This document shows, in pieces, positions 33,195-42,564 of a DNA stretch of 64,000 nucleotides (position 1 is the stretch's first letter; each line of letters opens with the position of its first letter). The notes below the pieces were generated by a model that saw only the letters and a program-made list of their open reading frames with translations, was not told the origin of the DNA and did no database searches. Where the stretch lies: positions 62,001 to 126,000 of the forward strand of contig NZ_KI421432.1 in the NCBI RefSeq assembly GCF_000472545.1, given 5' to 3'. This DNA comes from Burkholderia sp. WSM2232 (GTDB lineage: Bacteria > Pseudomonadota > Gammaproteobacteria > Burkholderiales > Burkholderiaceae). The position numbers and the translations under genes are program-made.

Positions 33195-34286
33195 ATGTCG
33201 TTCCTCACACTTACAGACGTAGCCAAATCGTTCGGCGAGCTTCAGGCTGTGGCGGACGTCAACCTGTCGGTGGAAAAGGGCGAGTTCGTCTCGCTGCTCG
33301 GGCCGTCTGGTTGCGGCAAGACCACCACGTTGCAGATGATCGCCGGCTTCCTCGAAACGACCCGCGGACGCATCGCGCTGGACGGCAGCGACATCACGCA
33401 TATGAAGCCGAACCGGCGCGGTCTCGGCGTGGTGTTCCAGAGCTACGCACTGTTCCCGCATATGAGCGTGGCGGACAACGTGGGCTTTGGGCTCGAAATG
33501 CGCAACGTCGACAAAGCGGAGCGCAAGGAGCGCGTGCGCGAAGCGCTGTCGCTCGTGCGGCTGGATCAGCTGGCGCATCGCTTTCCGCGCGAACTGTCGG
33601 GCGGTCAACGGCAGCGCGTTGCGATTGCGCGTGCCATCGTAATCGCACCGCCCGTGCTGTTGCTCGACGAACCGATGTCCAATCTCGACGCGAAGCTGCG
33701 CGAGGACATGCAGTTCGAGCTGCGCGGCATTCAACGCAAGATCGGCACGACCACCATCATGGTCACGCACGACCAGTCAGAAGCGCTCTCGATTAGCGAC
33801 CGCGTGGTCGTGATGGAGGCCGGCCGCATTACGCAGATCGATACGCCCTACGAAGCCTACGAGCGGCCGGAGAATCGCTTCGTGTCGCAGTTCATCGGCA
33901 AGGCGAACATGCTGCCCGGCAAGGTGATCGCGCGCGACGGCGAGGCGATCCGCGTCGACCTTGGACACGATCTGTGCGAAACGGGCCGCACCGCGCAATT
34001 GCCCACCCGCGAACGCATGCTCGGCGTAGGCGACGCGGTGACGCTGTGCATCCGCCCCGAAAAACTGCGCCTGTGCGCGCCTGACGCGGGACGCGTGCCT
34101 GCCACGGTAACGAGCCGCTTCTTCCTCGGCAGCCAGTGGCTTTATCGGCTCGACAGCCGCCTTGGCGAAGTGCTCGTCTGTTGCCAGAACGAAGGCAACG
34201 AGCCGCTGCCCGAAGGCGCGGCCGTCGGCGTGGACTGGAGCAGCGAGGCCATCCGCTTCATTCAACGTGACGCGCATCATGGATAG
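33195..34286 (+). CDS. PotA-like ABC transporter ATPase
   Basis: From ATG 33195 (AGAGG upstream) the product is 363 aa. Walker A is GPSGCGKTTT (residues 36-45), the signature LSGGQRQRVAIARA, Walker B LLLDEPMSNLD, followed by a C-terminal TOBE-like domain (VTLCIRPEKLRL). It belongs to the importer subclass for spermidine/putrescine, iron or opine-like substrates. It is the first gene of an operon that runs through two permeases, three oxidase subunits and a binding protein. Its last 8 bases overlap the next gene. Confidence 0.93.
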   Translation: MSFLTLTDVAKSFGELQAVADVNLSVEKGEFVSLLGPSGCGKTTTLQMIAGFLETTRGRIALDGSDITHMKPNRRGLGVVFQSYALFPHMSVADNVGFGLEMRNVDKAERKERVREALSLVRLDQLAHRFPRELSGGQRQRVAIARAIVIAPPVLLLDEPMSNLDAKLREDMQFELRGIQRKIGTTTIMVTHDQSEALSISDRVVVMEAGRITQIDTPYEAYERPENRFVSQFIGKANMLPGKVIARDGEAIRVDLGHDLCETGRTAQLPTRERMLGVGDAVTLCIRPEKLRLCAPDAGRVPATVTSRFFLGSQWLYRLDSRLGEVLVCCQNEGNEPLPEGAAVGVDWSSEAIRFIQRDAHHG

Positions 34287-35193
34287 CACGCTGCCCGCAA
34301 CCGAAAACGGCAAGACCGAAACAGAGGGCGCACGGCGCGCGCCGTGGCGCGCGTTCGTGCCGCTCTGGCTGATGTGCCTTCCTGCGTTTTTGCTGTTTGT
34401 CGCACTCGTGCTCGTGCCGCTCCTGATGACACTGGTGCTGAGCTTCTATCGCTTCGATCCGGCGAGCGGTCCGCTCGCCGCGTTCCAGTTCGGCAACTAT
34501 GCGGAAGTACTCGGCTCAGCGTATTTCCACACCATCTTTTTGCGCACGTTCGGCATTGCGTTTCTGGTTACGCTGCTGTGCGTGGTGATCGGCACGCCCG
34601 AGGCTTATGTGCTCTCGCGCATGCGCGACCCGTATCGCTCGATGTTTCTGCTGGTGATTCTCGCGCCGCTCCTCGTTTCCGTGGTGGTGCGCGCGTTCGG
34701 CTGGAGCATGCTGCTCAACAGTAACGGGCTTGTGAATCAGGCATTCGCGCTGTTCGGCCTCGGGCCGTACAAGCTCGAGTACACCACCTTCGCGATTGTC
34801 ATCGCACTCGTGCACGTGATGCTGCCGTTCATGGTGATTCCCGTGTGGACCGCGTTGCAGAAGCTCGATCCGCAAACGGAAAACGCAGCGCTTTCGCTAA
34901 TGGCTTCCCCCGCCACGACGCTGCGCCGCATCGTATTGCCGCAACTCACGCCGGGCATTCTGTCCGGCAGCCTGATGGTGTTCGGCCTGTCGGCAAGCGC
35001 CTTTGCGATTCCGGGTCTGCTCGGCGGACGCCGCCTGAAAGTTGCCGCGACCGCTGTCTACGACGAATTCCTCGGCTCGCTGAACTGGCCGCTCGGCGCA
35101 ACCATCGCGCTGCTGTTGCTGGTCGCGAACCTGATCGTGATGCTCACTTACTACCGGGTTCTGGAGCGCAGATACGCCAGAAGCCTAGGTTGA
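34279..35193 (+). CDS. ABC transporter permease, PotB type
   Basis: From ATG 34279 the product is 304 aa with six hydrophobic helices (LWLMCLPAFLLFVALVLVPL is the first). The EAA loop reads ENAALSLMASPATTLRRIVL. It overlaps the ATPase gene by 8 bases, so it is translationally coupled, and it forms the membrane channel with the PotC-type permease. Confidence 0.93.
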   Translation: MDSTLPATENGKTETEGARRAPWRAFVPLWLMCLPAFLLFVALVLVPLLMTLVLSFYRFDPASGPLAAFQFGNYAEVLGSAYFHTIFLRTFGIAFLVTLLCVVIGTPEAYVLSRMRDPYRSMFLLVILAPLLVSVVVRAFGWSMLLNSNGLVNQAFALFGLGPYKLEYTTFAIVIALVHVMLPFMVIPVWTALQKLDPQTENAALSLMASPATTLRRIVLPQLTPGILSGSLMVFGLSASAFAIPGLLGGRRLKVAATAVYDEFLGSLNWPLGATIALLLLVANLIVMLTYYRVLERRYARSLG

Positions 35194-35221
35194 TACAACG
35201 GTTCAAGCGCGAAAAAACATC

Positions 35222-36016
35222 ATGAGAAAGAACGGTCCTATTGCGCTGGTCTTCCACTCGCTCGTCATTGCGTTCGTGCTGGCGCCGCTCGTCATCGTCG
35301 TGCTGGTTGCGTTCACGCCCGACGAAACGCTCACGCTGCCGACACACGGCGTATCGCTGCGCTGGTTTCGCGCGATCCTCAATTACCCCGATTTCATTGC
35401 GGCATTCGTCAACAGTTTGAAGCTTGCGTTTGCCTCCGCCACGCTCTCGCTCCTCGTCGCGCTGCCCGCCGCACTCGCCATTGGCCGCGCGCGCTTTCCG
35501 GGCCGCGCTTTTCTGAACGGCCTGCTGCTCTCGCCCCTCGTCATTCCCGGCCTCGTGCTCGGCATTGCGTTGCTGCGCTTCTTTGCAATGATCGGCGCGA
35601 CTGGTTCGTTCACGTGGTTGATCGTCGCGCACATGATCATCATCACGCCGTTCGTCATGCGGCTCGTGCTGGCTTCGGTCAGCGGGCTGGATCGCAGCGT
35701 CGAGCATGCGGCGCATTCGCTCGGCGCAGATCCGTGGACCACCTTTCGCCGCATCACGCTGCCGATGATCCTGCCCGGCATTACCGGCGGCTGGCTGCTC
35801 GCGTTCATTAACAGCTTCGACGAACTGACGATGTCGATCTTCGTTACCTCGCCGCAAACGGTGACCTTGCCGGTACGCATGTACATGTACGCAACCGAGT
35901 CCATCGACCCGATGATGGCCTCCGTTTCCGCGCTGGTGATCTTCATTACCGCGGGTGCGATGCTGCTGCTCGACCGCGTGTACGGCCTGAACCGCATTCT
36001 GATTGGCCAGCACTAA
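35222..36016 (+). CDS. ABC transporter permease, PotC type
   Basis: The 264-aa protein has six hydrophobic helices (LVFHSLVIAFVLAPLVIVVL first) and the EAA loop EHAAHSLGADPWTTFRRITL. It is the second channel subunit. Its TAA overlaps the ATG of the ferredoxin-like subunit gene by one base, which ties transport and catabolism together at the level of translation. Confidence 0.93.
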   Translation: MRKNGPIALVFHSLVIAFVLAPLVIVVLVAFTPDETLTLPTHGVSLRWFRAILNYPDFIAAFVNSLKLAFASATLSLLVALPAALAIGRARFPGRAFLNGLLLSPLVIPGLVLGIALLRFFAMIGATGSFTWLIVAHMIIITPFVMRLVLASVSGLDRSVEHAAHSLGADPWTTFRRITLPMILPGITGGWLLAFINSFDELTMSIFVTSPQTVTLPVRMYMYATESIDPMMASVSALVIFITAGAMLLLDRVYGLNRILIGQH

Positions 36017-36420
36017 TGCCTTCTTCTGTCCACGCTCTCATGCCGTCCAACTTGCCGTCGTCGCAAGCTTCACAGCCTGCGTGCGAAGCGCAGTTCGTGC
36101 GCGTTGCCGAAACGCGGCGCGACCCGCTGCGCTTTTTTGTCGACGGCCATGAAGTCTGCGCGTTGCAAGGCGACACCTTGCTGACCGCCGTATTGATGCA
36201 TCAACGCCGCGTGCGCGACAGCGAATTCAGCGGCGCGCCGCGTGCCGGCTTCTGTCTGATCGGCGCGTGCCAGGACTGCTGGATGCGCACCGAAGACGGC
36301 AAGCGCGTGCGAGCCTGTTCGACGCTCGTCACCGAGGGCATGCGCGTGCTCACCCGCAGCCGTATTGCGCCGCTTCAATCCGCGAGCGCGGAACTCGCCG
36401 CGAGCGGAGACGCGCAATGA
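36016..36420 (+). CDS. [2Fe-2S] subunit of an HcnA/opine-oxidase-like amine dehydrogenase
   Basis: The 134-aa protein carries Cys80, Cys85, Cys88 and Cys101 in GFCLIGACQDCWM...RACST, a CX4CX2CX12C plant-type ferredoxin motif. Small ferredoxin-like subunits of this kind occur as HcnA in hydrogen cyanide synthase, as the OoxC/NoxC-type subunit of opine oxidases, and in D-hydroxyproline dehydrogenase. It should pass electrons from the flavin subunits to the respiratory chain. It overlaps its neighbours on both sides. Its first 25 residues are Ser/Pro-rich and variable. Confidence 0.88.
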   Translation: MPSSVHALMPSNLPSSQASQPACEAQFVRVAETRRDPLRFFVDGHEVCALQGDTLLTAVLMHQRRVRDSEFSGAPRAGFCLIGACQDCWMRTEDGKRVRACSTLVTEGMRVLTRSRIAPLQSASAELAASGDAQ

Positions 36421-37850
36421 GCGACGCACGCCAGGTAGTGATTGTCGGCGCAGGACCGGCCGGCGTGCGCGCCGCCGAAACACTGGTCGCGGCAGGCGTG
36501 CGCCCAATCGTGATCGACGAAAACGCTCGCTGGGGTGGCCAGATTTATCGGCAGCCGCCCGCCAACGGCGGCTTCGAGCGCTCCAAAAAAGCACTGTACG
36601 GTTTCGAGGCGCGCAAGGCAGACGCATTGCATACCACGATGGCCGCGCTGCTGCCGCACCTCGACTATCGCCCGGACACGCTCGCGTGGGCCTGCGAAGC
36701 CGGGCGGCTCGACACGCTTGCGGCGGGACGTGAAACCAGCGTGCCCTTCTCGCATCTGCTCATTGCGAGCGGCGCAACCGACCGCGTGCTGCCGCTGCCC
36801 GGCTGGACTTTGCCAGGCGTCTATACGCTCGGCGCCGCGCAGGTTGCGTTAAAAGCACAAGGCTGTGCAATCGGCCGGCAGGTCGTGCTCGCGGGCACGG
36901 GGCCGCTGCTCTACCTGGTCGCCTATCAGTATGCGAAAGCCGGCGCGAGCGTGGCCGCTGTGCTCGACACGAGCCCTTTCTTCCGGCAGGTCGCGGCCGC
37001 GCCCAGGCTAGCACGCATTCCGTCGACGTTCGCAAAAGGGCTTTATTACGTCGGCTGGCTGAAGGCGCATGGCATACGCATCGAGCGCGGCGTCACGCTG
37101 GTGGGCGTTCAAGGAGAGCAAAACGTCGAGAGTATCGCGTGGCGTCCGTCCGACGATAGTTCGTCATCCGAAACAATCAGATGCGATGCAGTCGGGATTG
37201 GTTTTGGACTGAAGCCTGAAACACAGCTTGCCGATCTGGCAGGCTGCCGTTTCCGCTTCGACTCGCTCAACCGCTGCTGGCTGCCCGAACTGGATTCAGG
37301 CGGCCGCAGTTCCGTGCGCGGCATCTATCTGGCCGGAGACGGCGCCGGCATCGCAGGCGCGGACGCCGCCGAAGTCGCCGGACGACGCGCCGCCCTCGCC
37401 TTGCTCGACGACCTCGGCATTCGCCATCCGCGCGGGCCCGGCATGCCCGCAGCGGCATCGCTCCAACGCGAGCTGCAACGTATCGCCGTGTTTCGCGCGG
37501 GCATCGAATCAGCGTTCGCGCCGCCCGCGAACTGCGCCGCGCAATGGCCCGACGACATGACCGTGTGCCGCTGCGAAGAAATCGACGCGGGCACCCTGCG
37601 GCGCTGCATCCGCGACGGCGAAGCCAACGAGATCAACCGCCTAAAGGCGCTCACCCGCGTCGGCATGGGACGCTGTCAGGGCCGCATGTGCGGCGAAGCG
37701 GCGCTGCGACTCCTCGCGCACGAAACCGGCCGTCCTCTTGAAGCGGTGGGCCGCTTGCGCAGCCAGCCGCCGGTCAAGCCGATTCCGCTCTCGCCTGCGC
37801 TGTATGCGGACGACGTCGCTGAAGTTCCCGAGGAGGCGCGCGATGAGTGA
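36417..37850 (+). CDS. FAD/NAD-binding alpha subunit (HcnB/OoxA-like) with BFD-type iron-sulfur domain
   Basis: From ATG 36417, overlapping the previous stop as ATGA, the product is 477 aa. The N-terminus has a dinucleotide-binding motif (VVIVGAGPAGVRAAETLV) followed by GGQIYRQ, typical for this group. A second nucleotide-binding site is near GRQVVLAGTGPLLYLVAYQY. The C-terminus carries Cys384, Cys386, Cys420 and Cys425 (VCRCEE...GRCQGRMC), a BFD-like [2Fe-2S] site. This is the middle subunit of HcnABC, opine oxidase and D-hydroxyproline dehydrogenase complexes. Confidence 0.9.
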   Translation: MSDARQVVIVGAGPAGVRAAETLVAAGVRPIVIDENARWGGQIYRQPPANGGFERSKKALYGFEARKADALHTTMAALLPHLDYRPDTLAWACEAGRLDTLAAGRETSVPFSHLLIASGATDRVLPLPGWTLPGVYTLGAAQVALKAQGCAIGRQVVLAGTGPLLYLVAYQYAKAGASVAAVLDTSPFFRQVAAAPRLARIPSTFAKGLYYVGWLKAHGIRIERGVTLVGVQGEQNVESIAWRPSDDSSSSETIRCDAVGIGFGLKPETQLADLAGCRFRFDSLNRCWLPELDSGGRSSVRGIYLAGDGAGIAGADAAEVAGRRAALALLDDLGIRHPRGPGMPAAASLQRELQRIAVFRAGIESAFAPPANCAAQWPDDMTVCRCEEIDAGTLRRCIRDGEANEINRLKALTRVGMGRCQGRMCGEAALRLLAHETGRPLEAVGRLRSQPPVKPIPLSPALYADDVAEVPEEARDE

Positions 37851-38982
37851 CGCCGTGCATTACGACGTGGCGATCGCGGGCGGCGGGCTCGTCGGTTCAT
37901 CGGCGGCACTTGCGCTTGCCAGGCGCGGCTTGCGCGTCGGCCTGTTCGAGCGGCGTTTTTGCGGCGCGCAGGCGAGCGGCGTGAATTACGGCGGCGTGCG
38001 CTGCCAGGGCCGCCCGGTCGAGCAGATGCCGCTCGCCATGCGTGCGCGGCGCATCTGGAGTCGCTTGCCGGAGTTGATCGGCATAGACGGCGAGTTCACC
38101 GTGTCCGGGCATTTACGCCTTGCGCGCAGCGAAAGCGATCTGGACGCGCTCGAGCAATGGGCCGAGATGGCGCGCGAATACGGACTGCATGCGCAATTGC
38201 TGAGCGGCGAATCGTTTCGCCGGCGCTATCCGTGGCTCGGTACAGCGGCTATCGGCGGCTCGCTGTGCGCGAGCGACGGTCACGCGAATCCGCGGCTGGT
38301 GTCGCCGGCATTCGCGCGCGCCGCGCGTGCGGCGGGCGCAGACGTGCGCGAGCAAACCGAACTGGCCGACATTCGTCACGACGGCAGGCGCTTTCACATG
38401 CGCGCGGGCGACACGGACATTAGCGCCGACTGGCTCATTAATTGCGCCGGCGCATGGGCTAACACGGTGGCGGGCTACTTCGGTGAACGCGCGCCGATGA
38501 AGCCGATCTACCCGAACATGTGGGTCACTGAACCGCTGCCGCTTTTCATCACGCACAACCTTGGCGTGTATGGCGGCGGCATCTACGCGCGGCAAGTGGC
38601 GCGCGGCAACTGTGTCATCGGCGGCGGACGCGGCAGTGGCGACGGCGAATACGGCCGGCCGTCGACGGAAACCACGCGCGCCGTGATGCGCGACGCGTGC
38701 GCGTTGCTGCCGCCGTTGCGCGAGGCATTGCTGATCCGCACATGGAGCGGCGTGGAGGGCGAGACGCCCGACAACAACCCGATTATCGGTTCGAGCCGCG
38801 CGGTGCCGCGTCTTTTGCATGCATTCGGTTTTTCGGGCGGGGGCTTTCTGCTCGCGCCCGGTGTCGGCGAAGTACTCGCCGATCTCGTCATCGACGGCGC
38901 CACGGCCACGCCTCTCGACGCTTTTTCGATTGGCCGCTTCGGGCAGCTTGCTGCTTCGTCTATCGCTTCGAACCACGCCTGA
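37843..38982 (+). CDS. FAD-dependent amine/amino-acid oxidase subunit (HcnC/OoxB-like, DAO family)
   Basis: From ATG 37843 (GAGGAGG upstream) the product is 379 aa. It has the DAO fold: VAIAGGGLVGSSAALALARR at the N-terminus and SGVEGETPDNNPIIG plus FGFSGGGFLLAPGVGEVLAD near the C-terminus. This is the subunit that oxidises the C-N bond, releasing an imine that hydrolyses to a keto product and an amine. Known relatives act on glycine, sarcosine, D-hydroxyproline, octopine or nopaline; I cannot tell which here. It overlaps the previous gene by 8 bases. Confidence 0.9.
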   Translation: MSDAVHYDVAIAGGGLVGSSAALALARRGLRVGLFERRFCGAQASGVNYGGVRCQGRPVEQMPLAMRARRIWSRLPELIGIDGEFTVSGHLRLARSESDLDALEQWAEMAREYGLHAQLLSGESFRRRYPWLGTAAIGGSLCASDGHANPRLVSPAFARAARAAGADVREQTELADIRHDGRRFHMRAGDTDISADWLINCAGAWANTVAGYFGERAPMKPIYPNMWVTEPLPLFITHNLGVYGGGIYARQVARGNCVIGGGRGSGDGEYGRPSTETTRAVMRDACALLPPLREALLIRTWSGVEGETPDNNPIIGSSRAVPRLLHAFGFSGGGFLLAPGVGEVLADLVIDGATATPLDAFSIGRFGQLAASSIASNHA

Positions 38983-39014
38983 AAACCCACATTCATCAAA
39001 GCAGGAGATCAACA

Positions 39015-40061
39015 ATGAAATTGTTCAGGACGATCGCGGCACTCGCCGCATTGTGTGCCTTCGGTGCCGCCGCACCGGCCTGGTCGCAGACAAAAACGAT
39101 CTATATCGGCATGAATGGCGGCCCAATGGAGAAGGCCTATACGAGCCAGGTGCTGCCCGAGTTCGAGAAGGCGAACAACGTGAAAGTGGTTGTGGTGCCG
39201 GGCACGTCGTCGGACATTCTCGCGAAGCTGCTCGCAAACAAGGCGAACCCGCAGATTCACGTGGTCTTTCTCGACGACGGCGTGATGGCGCGCGCAGTCA
39301 GCATGGGCGTATGCAAGAAGCTCGACGACTCGCCGGTGCTCAAGGAGCTCTATCCGTTCGCGCGCATGAAAGACGACATGGGCGCCGGCGTGCAGCTCGG
39401 CATGACGGGCATTGCGTACAACAAGAAGCTGTTTGCCGAAAAAGGCTGGGCGCCGCCCACTTCATGGATGGATTTCGCCGATCCCAAGTACAAGGGCAAG
39501 GTGGTGTTCCAGTCCGCGTCTAGCAGCACGTTCGGTCTGCACGGCTTTCTCGCCATCAACCGTTTGATGGGCGGCAGCGAGCAGAACGTCGAACCTGGCT
39601 TCACGAAATGGGCGAGCACGGTGGGGCCGAACGTGGTCGAATACGTGCCGAACTCGGCGAAGATTTCGGAAATGGTGCAGACCGGCGAAGCGGGTCTCTT
39701 TCCGTTGACGCCGACCGCCGTCGGCGATCTGTCCGACAAGGGCATTCCGGTCGGCTATGTCAATCCGAAGGAAGGTCCGGTGCTGCTGCTGGTCGACCTG
39801 TGCGTGGTGAACAACAGCCCTGACCCGCAGCTTGCGCAAAAGCTTGCACAGTTCCTGCTGTCCGCGCCGGCGCAGACCAAAGCTGCCGAAGCAGGCAAGC
39901 AGATTCCGACCAACCGCCTCGCGAAGATGACGCCGGCCATGCAGCAAAGCCTCGGCAATCTGGAAGACCTCGTGCGCAAAGTCACGGTGGTCGACTGGGA
40001 TACGATCAACGCGCATCGCGCGCAGTGGGATACGCGCTGGAACCGGCAAATCGAACGTTGA
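39015..40061 (+). CDS. ABC transporter substrate-binding protein, PotD-like
   Basis: The 348-aa protein has a signal peptide (MKLFRTIAALAALCAFGAAA, cleaved near WSQ) and a type-II periplasmic-binding fold: PMEKAYTSQVLPEFEKANNV, GMTGIAYNKKLFAEKGWAPP and GIPVGYVNPKEGPVLLLVDL. It is the soluble receptor for the PotABC-like importer encoded at the front of the same operon. GGAG precedes the ATG. The gene comes last, after the oxidase subunits, and is followed by a terminator. Confidence 0.92.
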   Translation: MKLFRTIAALAALCAFGAAAPAWSQTKTIYIGMNGGPMEKAYTSQVLPEFEKANNVKVVVVPGTSSDILAKLLANKANPQIHVVFLDDGVMARAVSMGVCKKLDDSPVLKELYPFARMKDDMGAGVQLGMTGIAYNKKLFAEKGWAPPTSWMDFADPKYKGKVVFQSASSSTFGLHGFLAINRLMGGSEQNVEPGFTKWASTVGPNVVEYVPNSAKISEMVQTGEAGLFPLTPTAVGDLSDKGIPVGYVNPKEGPVLLLVDLCVVNNSPDPQLAQKLAQFLLSAPAQTKAAEAGKQIPTNRLAKMTPAMQQSLGNLEDLVRKVTVVDWDTINAHRAQWDTRWNRQIER

Positions 40062-40082
40062 ACGCGCAGTTCCGACCTGAAT

Positions 40083-40123
40083 AAAAACGCGCGCCTTGCT
40101 GTTGCAACGAGACGCGCGTTTTT
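40083..40123. terminator. Rho-independent terminator of the importer/oxidase operon
   Basis: AAAAACGCGCG (40083-40093) pairs with CGCGCGTTTTT (40113-40123) over 11 bp. The A-run and T-run on the two sides make it usable from both strands: for the operon on the plus strand, and for the 99-aa gene on the minus strand. Confidence 0.9.
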
Positions 40124-40138
40124 CCGGCAACCGCCTGC

Positions 40139-40438
40139 TCAAAAGGCAACCGACACCGCCACTGCAAGCCAGATCGCCGCCACGCCCGCGAGAAACAGAT
40201 GCCGCGCCACGCGTATTCTCGCGTCGCTGGTTTCCGGCTCGACTGGCGTCGTAGCCACCCACGGCACCAGCCCCAGACAACCGAAGCCGACCAGCGCAAG
40301 AATGAACACGACCACATCCGCTGCGCGCCAGCTCGTCGGCTCATACATTCCCCAATAGCCGAGAAACGCGATACCGATCGAAAAGATAGTGGCCGACGCA
40401 GCGCTGAGCGCAGGCACTGATCCGATTGGAGCCGGCAT
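40139..40438 (-). CDS. Small inner-membrane protein, 99 aa
   Basis: The start is ATG 40438, with GCGGAGGTG directly upstream. Three hydrophobic segments are visible: ASATIFSIGIAFLGYWGMYE, VVVFILALVGFGCLGLVPWV and HLFLAGVAAIWLAVAVSVAF. I do not recognise a family or function. It lies between the operon terminator and the panE-like gene on the same strand as the latter. Confidence 0.75.
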   Translation of the reverse strand: MPAPIGSVPALSAASATIFSIGIAFLGYWGMYEPTSWRAADVVVFILALVGFGCLGLVPWVATTPVEPETSDARIRVARHLFLAGVAAIWLAVAVSVAF

Positions 40439-40487
40439 GTTCACCTCCGCTCATGGAGCGACGACTCAGAACTTATCGCCCGTTGCT

Positions 40488-41423
40488 TCAGGACGTGCGC
40501 GTTTGCCTCGCTTCGTAAGTCTTCAGATGGCTATAGGCGATACGCAGTAGCGACAAACTTTGCTCTGTTTTTTGCGCCTCGCCGCCGCGCGAAATCAGGT
40601 CGCCGAGAATATGATCCGCCTCGGTGTGCGAATGGTTTTCAACGTCGCGCAACATGGAGGCCGTGAGCGGCGACGGCGTGAACAGCGTTTGCGTGGCGCG
40701 CACATCGAAATCCGGGGCCATCACGAAGCCGCTGTCTTGCGCAACCGCGCGCGCTTCGCGCAACAGGGTTTCGATCACGCGCCTGCCGTCCGGCGCGGCA
40801 AGAATGTCGCCTATGGAGCCGCGCATCAGGCACGTGCTTGCCGCGAGCGTGGCAAGGAACACCCACTTTTCCCACATGCGCAGCAGGATGTTTTCGCTGA
40901 CGGCCACGTCGAAATTGGCATCGGCCATTGCGTCGGCGATCGCCTGCACGCGTTCGGAAACGCCGCCCGCCAGTTCGCCGAACGTTACCGCGTGCATGTC
41001 GTTCAGATGCACGATCTGCTGGTCGGCGTTGAGCGTCGCGGCTATCACGCATTGGCCGCCGAGCACGCGCGTTTCGCCGAACTTCTGCGTGAGCACGTCG
41101 ATATGACGCATGCCATTGAGCATCGGCAAAATCAGTGTCGATTCGCCGACGAGCGGTGCAAACGAATCGATTGCGTCGTCGAGACTGTATGCCTTGCAGC
41201 TCAGCAGCACGACGTCGAACGGTTCGGCGCTCACGCCGGCCAGGATAGTCTTGACGTCGCGCAGCGTGAGGTCGCCGCGCGGGCTCCTGATCACCAGGCC
41301 GTCACGCTGAAGCTTTTCCGCCCGCCCCGCGCGCACGAGAAAAGTCACGTCCTGTCCCGCCGCTGCGAGCCGTCCGCCGAAGTAACCGCCCACGGCGCCT
41401 GCGCCTACAACCAGAATCCGCAT
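40488..41423 (-). CDS. panE: 2-dehydropantoate 2-reductase family protein (PanE/ApbA-like)
   Basis: From ATG 41423 the product is 311 aa. It begins with an NADP-binding motif (MRILVVGAGAVGGYFGGRLA) and has VVLLSCKAYSLDDAIDSFAP, where the Lys is the expected catalytic residue, and a C-terminal helical domain (NILLRMWEKWVFLATLAAST) with the second conserved Lys. The family reduces ketopantoate to pantoate with NADPH in coenzyme A synthesis. Burkholderiaceae usually have several paralogues, so this copy could reduce another 2-keto acid. The upstream extension to 41480 is rejected. Confidence 0.88.
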   Translation of the reverse strand: MRILVVGAGAVGGYFGGRLAAAGQDVTFLVRAGRAEKLQRDGLVIRSPRGDLTLRDVKTILAGVSAEPFDVVLLSCKAYSLDDAIDSFAPLVGESTLILPMLNGMRHIDVLTQKFGETRVLGGQCVIAATLNADQQIVHLNDMHAVTFGELAGGVSERVQAIADAMADANFDVAVSENILLRMWEKWVFLATLAASTCLMRGSIGDILAAPDGRRVIETLLREARAVAQDSGFVMAPDFDVRATQTLFTPSPLTASMLRDVENHSHTEADHILGDLISRGGEAQKTEQSLSLLRIAYSHLKTYEARQTRTS

Positions 41424-41598
41424 CTTTGGCCTCTCGAATGAATGTGGTCCCTCGAAGCAATGTAGCAAAGATTGGCGCACTACATCGGACAGGCACGCAG
41501 GCGGAGTCCTGGCGCGCCCCGTGACGCCGCCTGCTTCACGATGCGCGGCGCTCGCGTGCCTGCGCCCTGCGTCCTGCGTTACCTCATCGCCCTGGCAG

Positions 41599-42564
41599 TC
41601 ACGGCTTCGCGCAAAGCGTTGCTTCGTAAAGCGCGAGCATGCCGGGAACGTCGACGCCTACACATACCTTGCATGGAGGCCGCTCGTCCCAGGCGGGCGC
41701 GGGCACCGGCATGGTGGAGGGCTTCTGGATGGTCTGGCCGACTGCGATGCCCTCGGTCAACACCCGCACAGGACCGCTGCGCGTGGTGTATAGATGCGGC
41801 GCCAGCACATACGCCACTGCCGACGAGTCGTGCACGTAAATGCCCTTCAGTTGCGCGCTTTCCTGGTGGAATGCCTCGTAATGCCTCGACACGTCCCACA
41901 CGAAGCGGCCCGCCGCACCGCCGCGATCGCGGATCGACGCGAGATAGTCCTGGCTCATCACAGTGCGCTGCGTGACGTCCAGCCCGACGATTGTTACCGG
42001 CCAACGCGCACCGAATACGATGTCCGCGGCGTCCGGGTCGCCCAGAATGTTCGCCTCGGCTGCGGGCGTAACGTTGCCGGATACGCCGTCGGTGCCGAAC
42101 GCGCCGCCCATGATCACCACCTGCTTCACCAGTGGCGCAATTTGCGGATCGTCGGCGAGCGCGAGGGCGAGATTGGTGAGCGGGCCGACTGCCAGCAATG
42201 TGACCTCGCCAGGATGCGCGCGCACGGTGTCGATAATGAATCGGTGTGCGGGCCGCGAATCCAGCGGGGCGGCGGGTGAGTCGTCCAGCACCATGTTGCC
42301 AAGGCCGTTGTCGCCGTGAATCCATGAAAGCGGCTGCGGCGCCGCGCGTTTGAGCGGCGCGCCGGCACCCTGCGCGACCGGCACGCCGGGCGCGAAACGG
42401 CCCGCCAGAAAACGCGCGTTATGCGTGGTCGTTTCGATTGTCGCGTTGCCGAACACGGTTGTCAGCCCGAGAAGTTCGATATCCGGATGCAGCGCCTGGA
42501 ATACGAGCGCCATTGCATCGTCGACACCCGGGTCGGTGTCGTAAATCACCTTGTGCGTGGTCAT
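41599..42564 (-). CDS. Inosine-uridine-preferring nucleoside hydrolase (IunH family)
   Basis: From ATG 42564 the product is 321 aa. The Ca2+-binding signature DTDPGVDDAMAL (residues 9-20) is complete, and LLAVGPLTNLALALA and the active-site region YVHDSSAVAYVLAPHLYTTR, with the family His-Asp pair, are present. The enzyme hydrolyses ribonucleosides to ribose and free base. It is the last gene of the nupC-cdd-hydrolase operon, and its start overlaps the cdd stop by 4 bases. Confidence 0.93.
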   Translation of the reverse strand: MTTHKVIYDTDPGVDDAMALVFQALHPDIELLGLTTVFGNATIETTTHNARFLAGRFAPGVPVAQGAGAPLKRAAPQPLSWIHGDNGLGNMVLDDSPAAPLDSRPAHRFIIDTVRAHPGEVTLLAVGPLTNLALALADDPQIAPLVKQVVIMGGAFGTDGVSGNVTPAAEANILGDPDAADIVFGARWPVTIVGLDVTQRTVMSQDYLASIRDRGGAAGRFVWDVSRHYEAFHQESAQLKGIYVHDSSAVAYVLAPHLYTTRSGPVRVLTEGIAVGQTIQKPSTMPVPAPAWDERPPCKVCVGVDVPGMLALYEATLCAKP

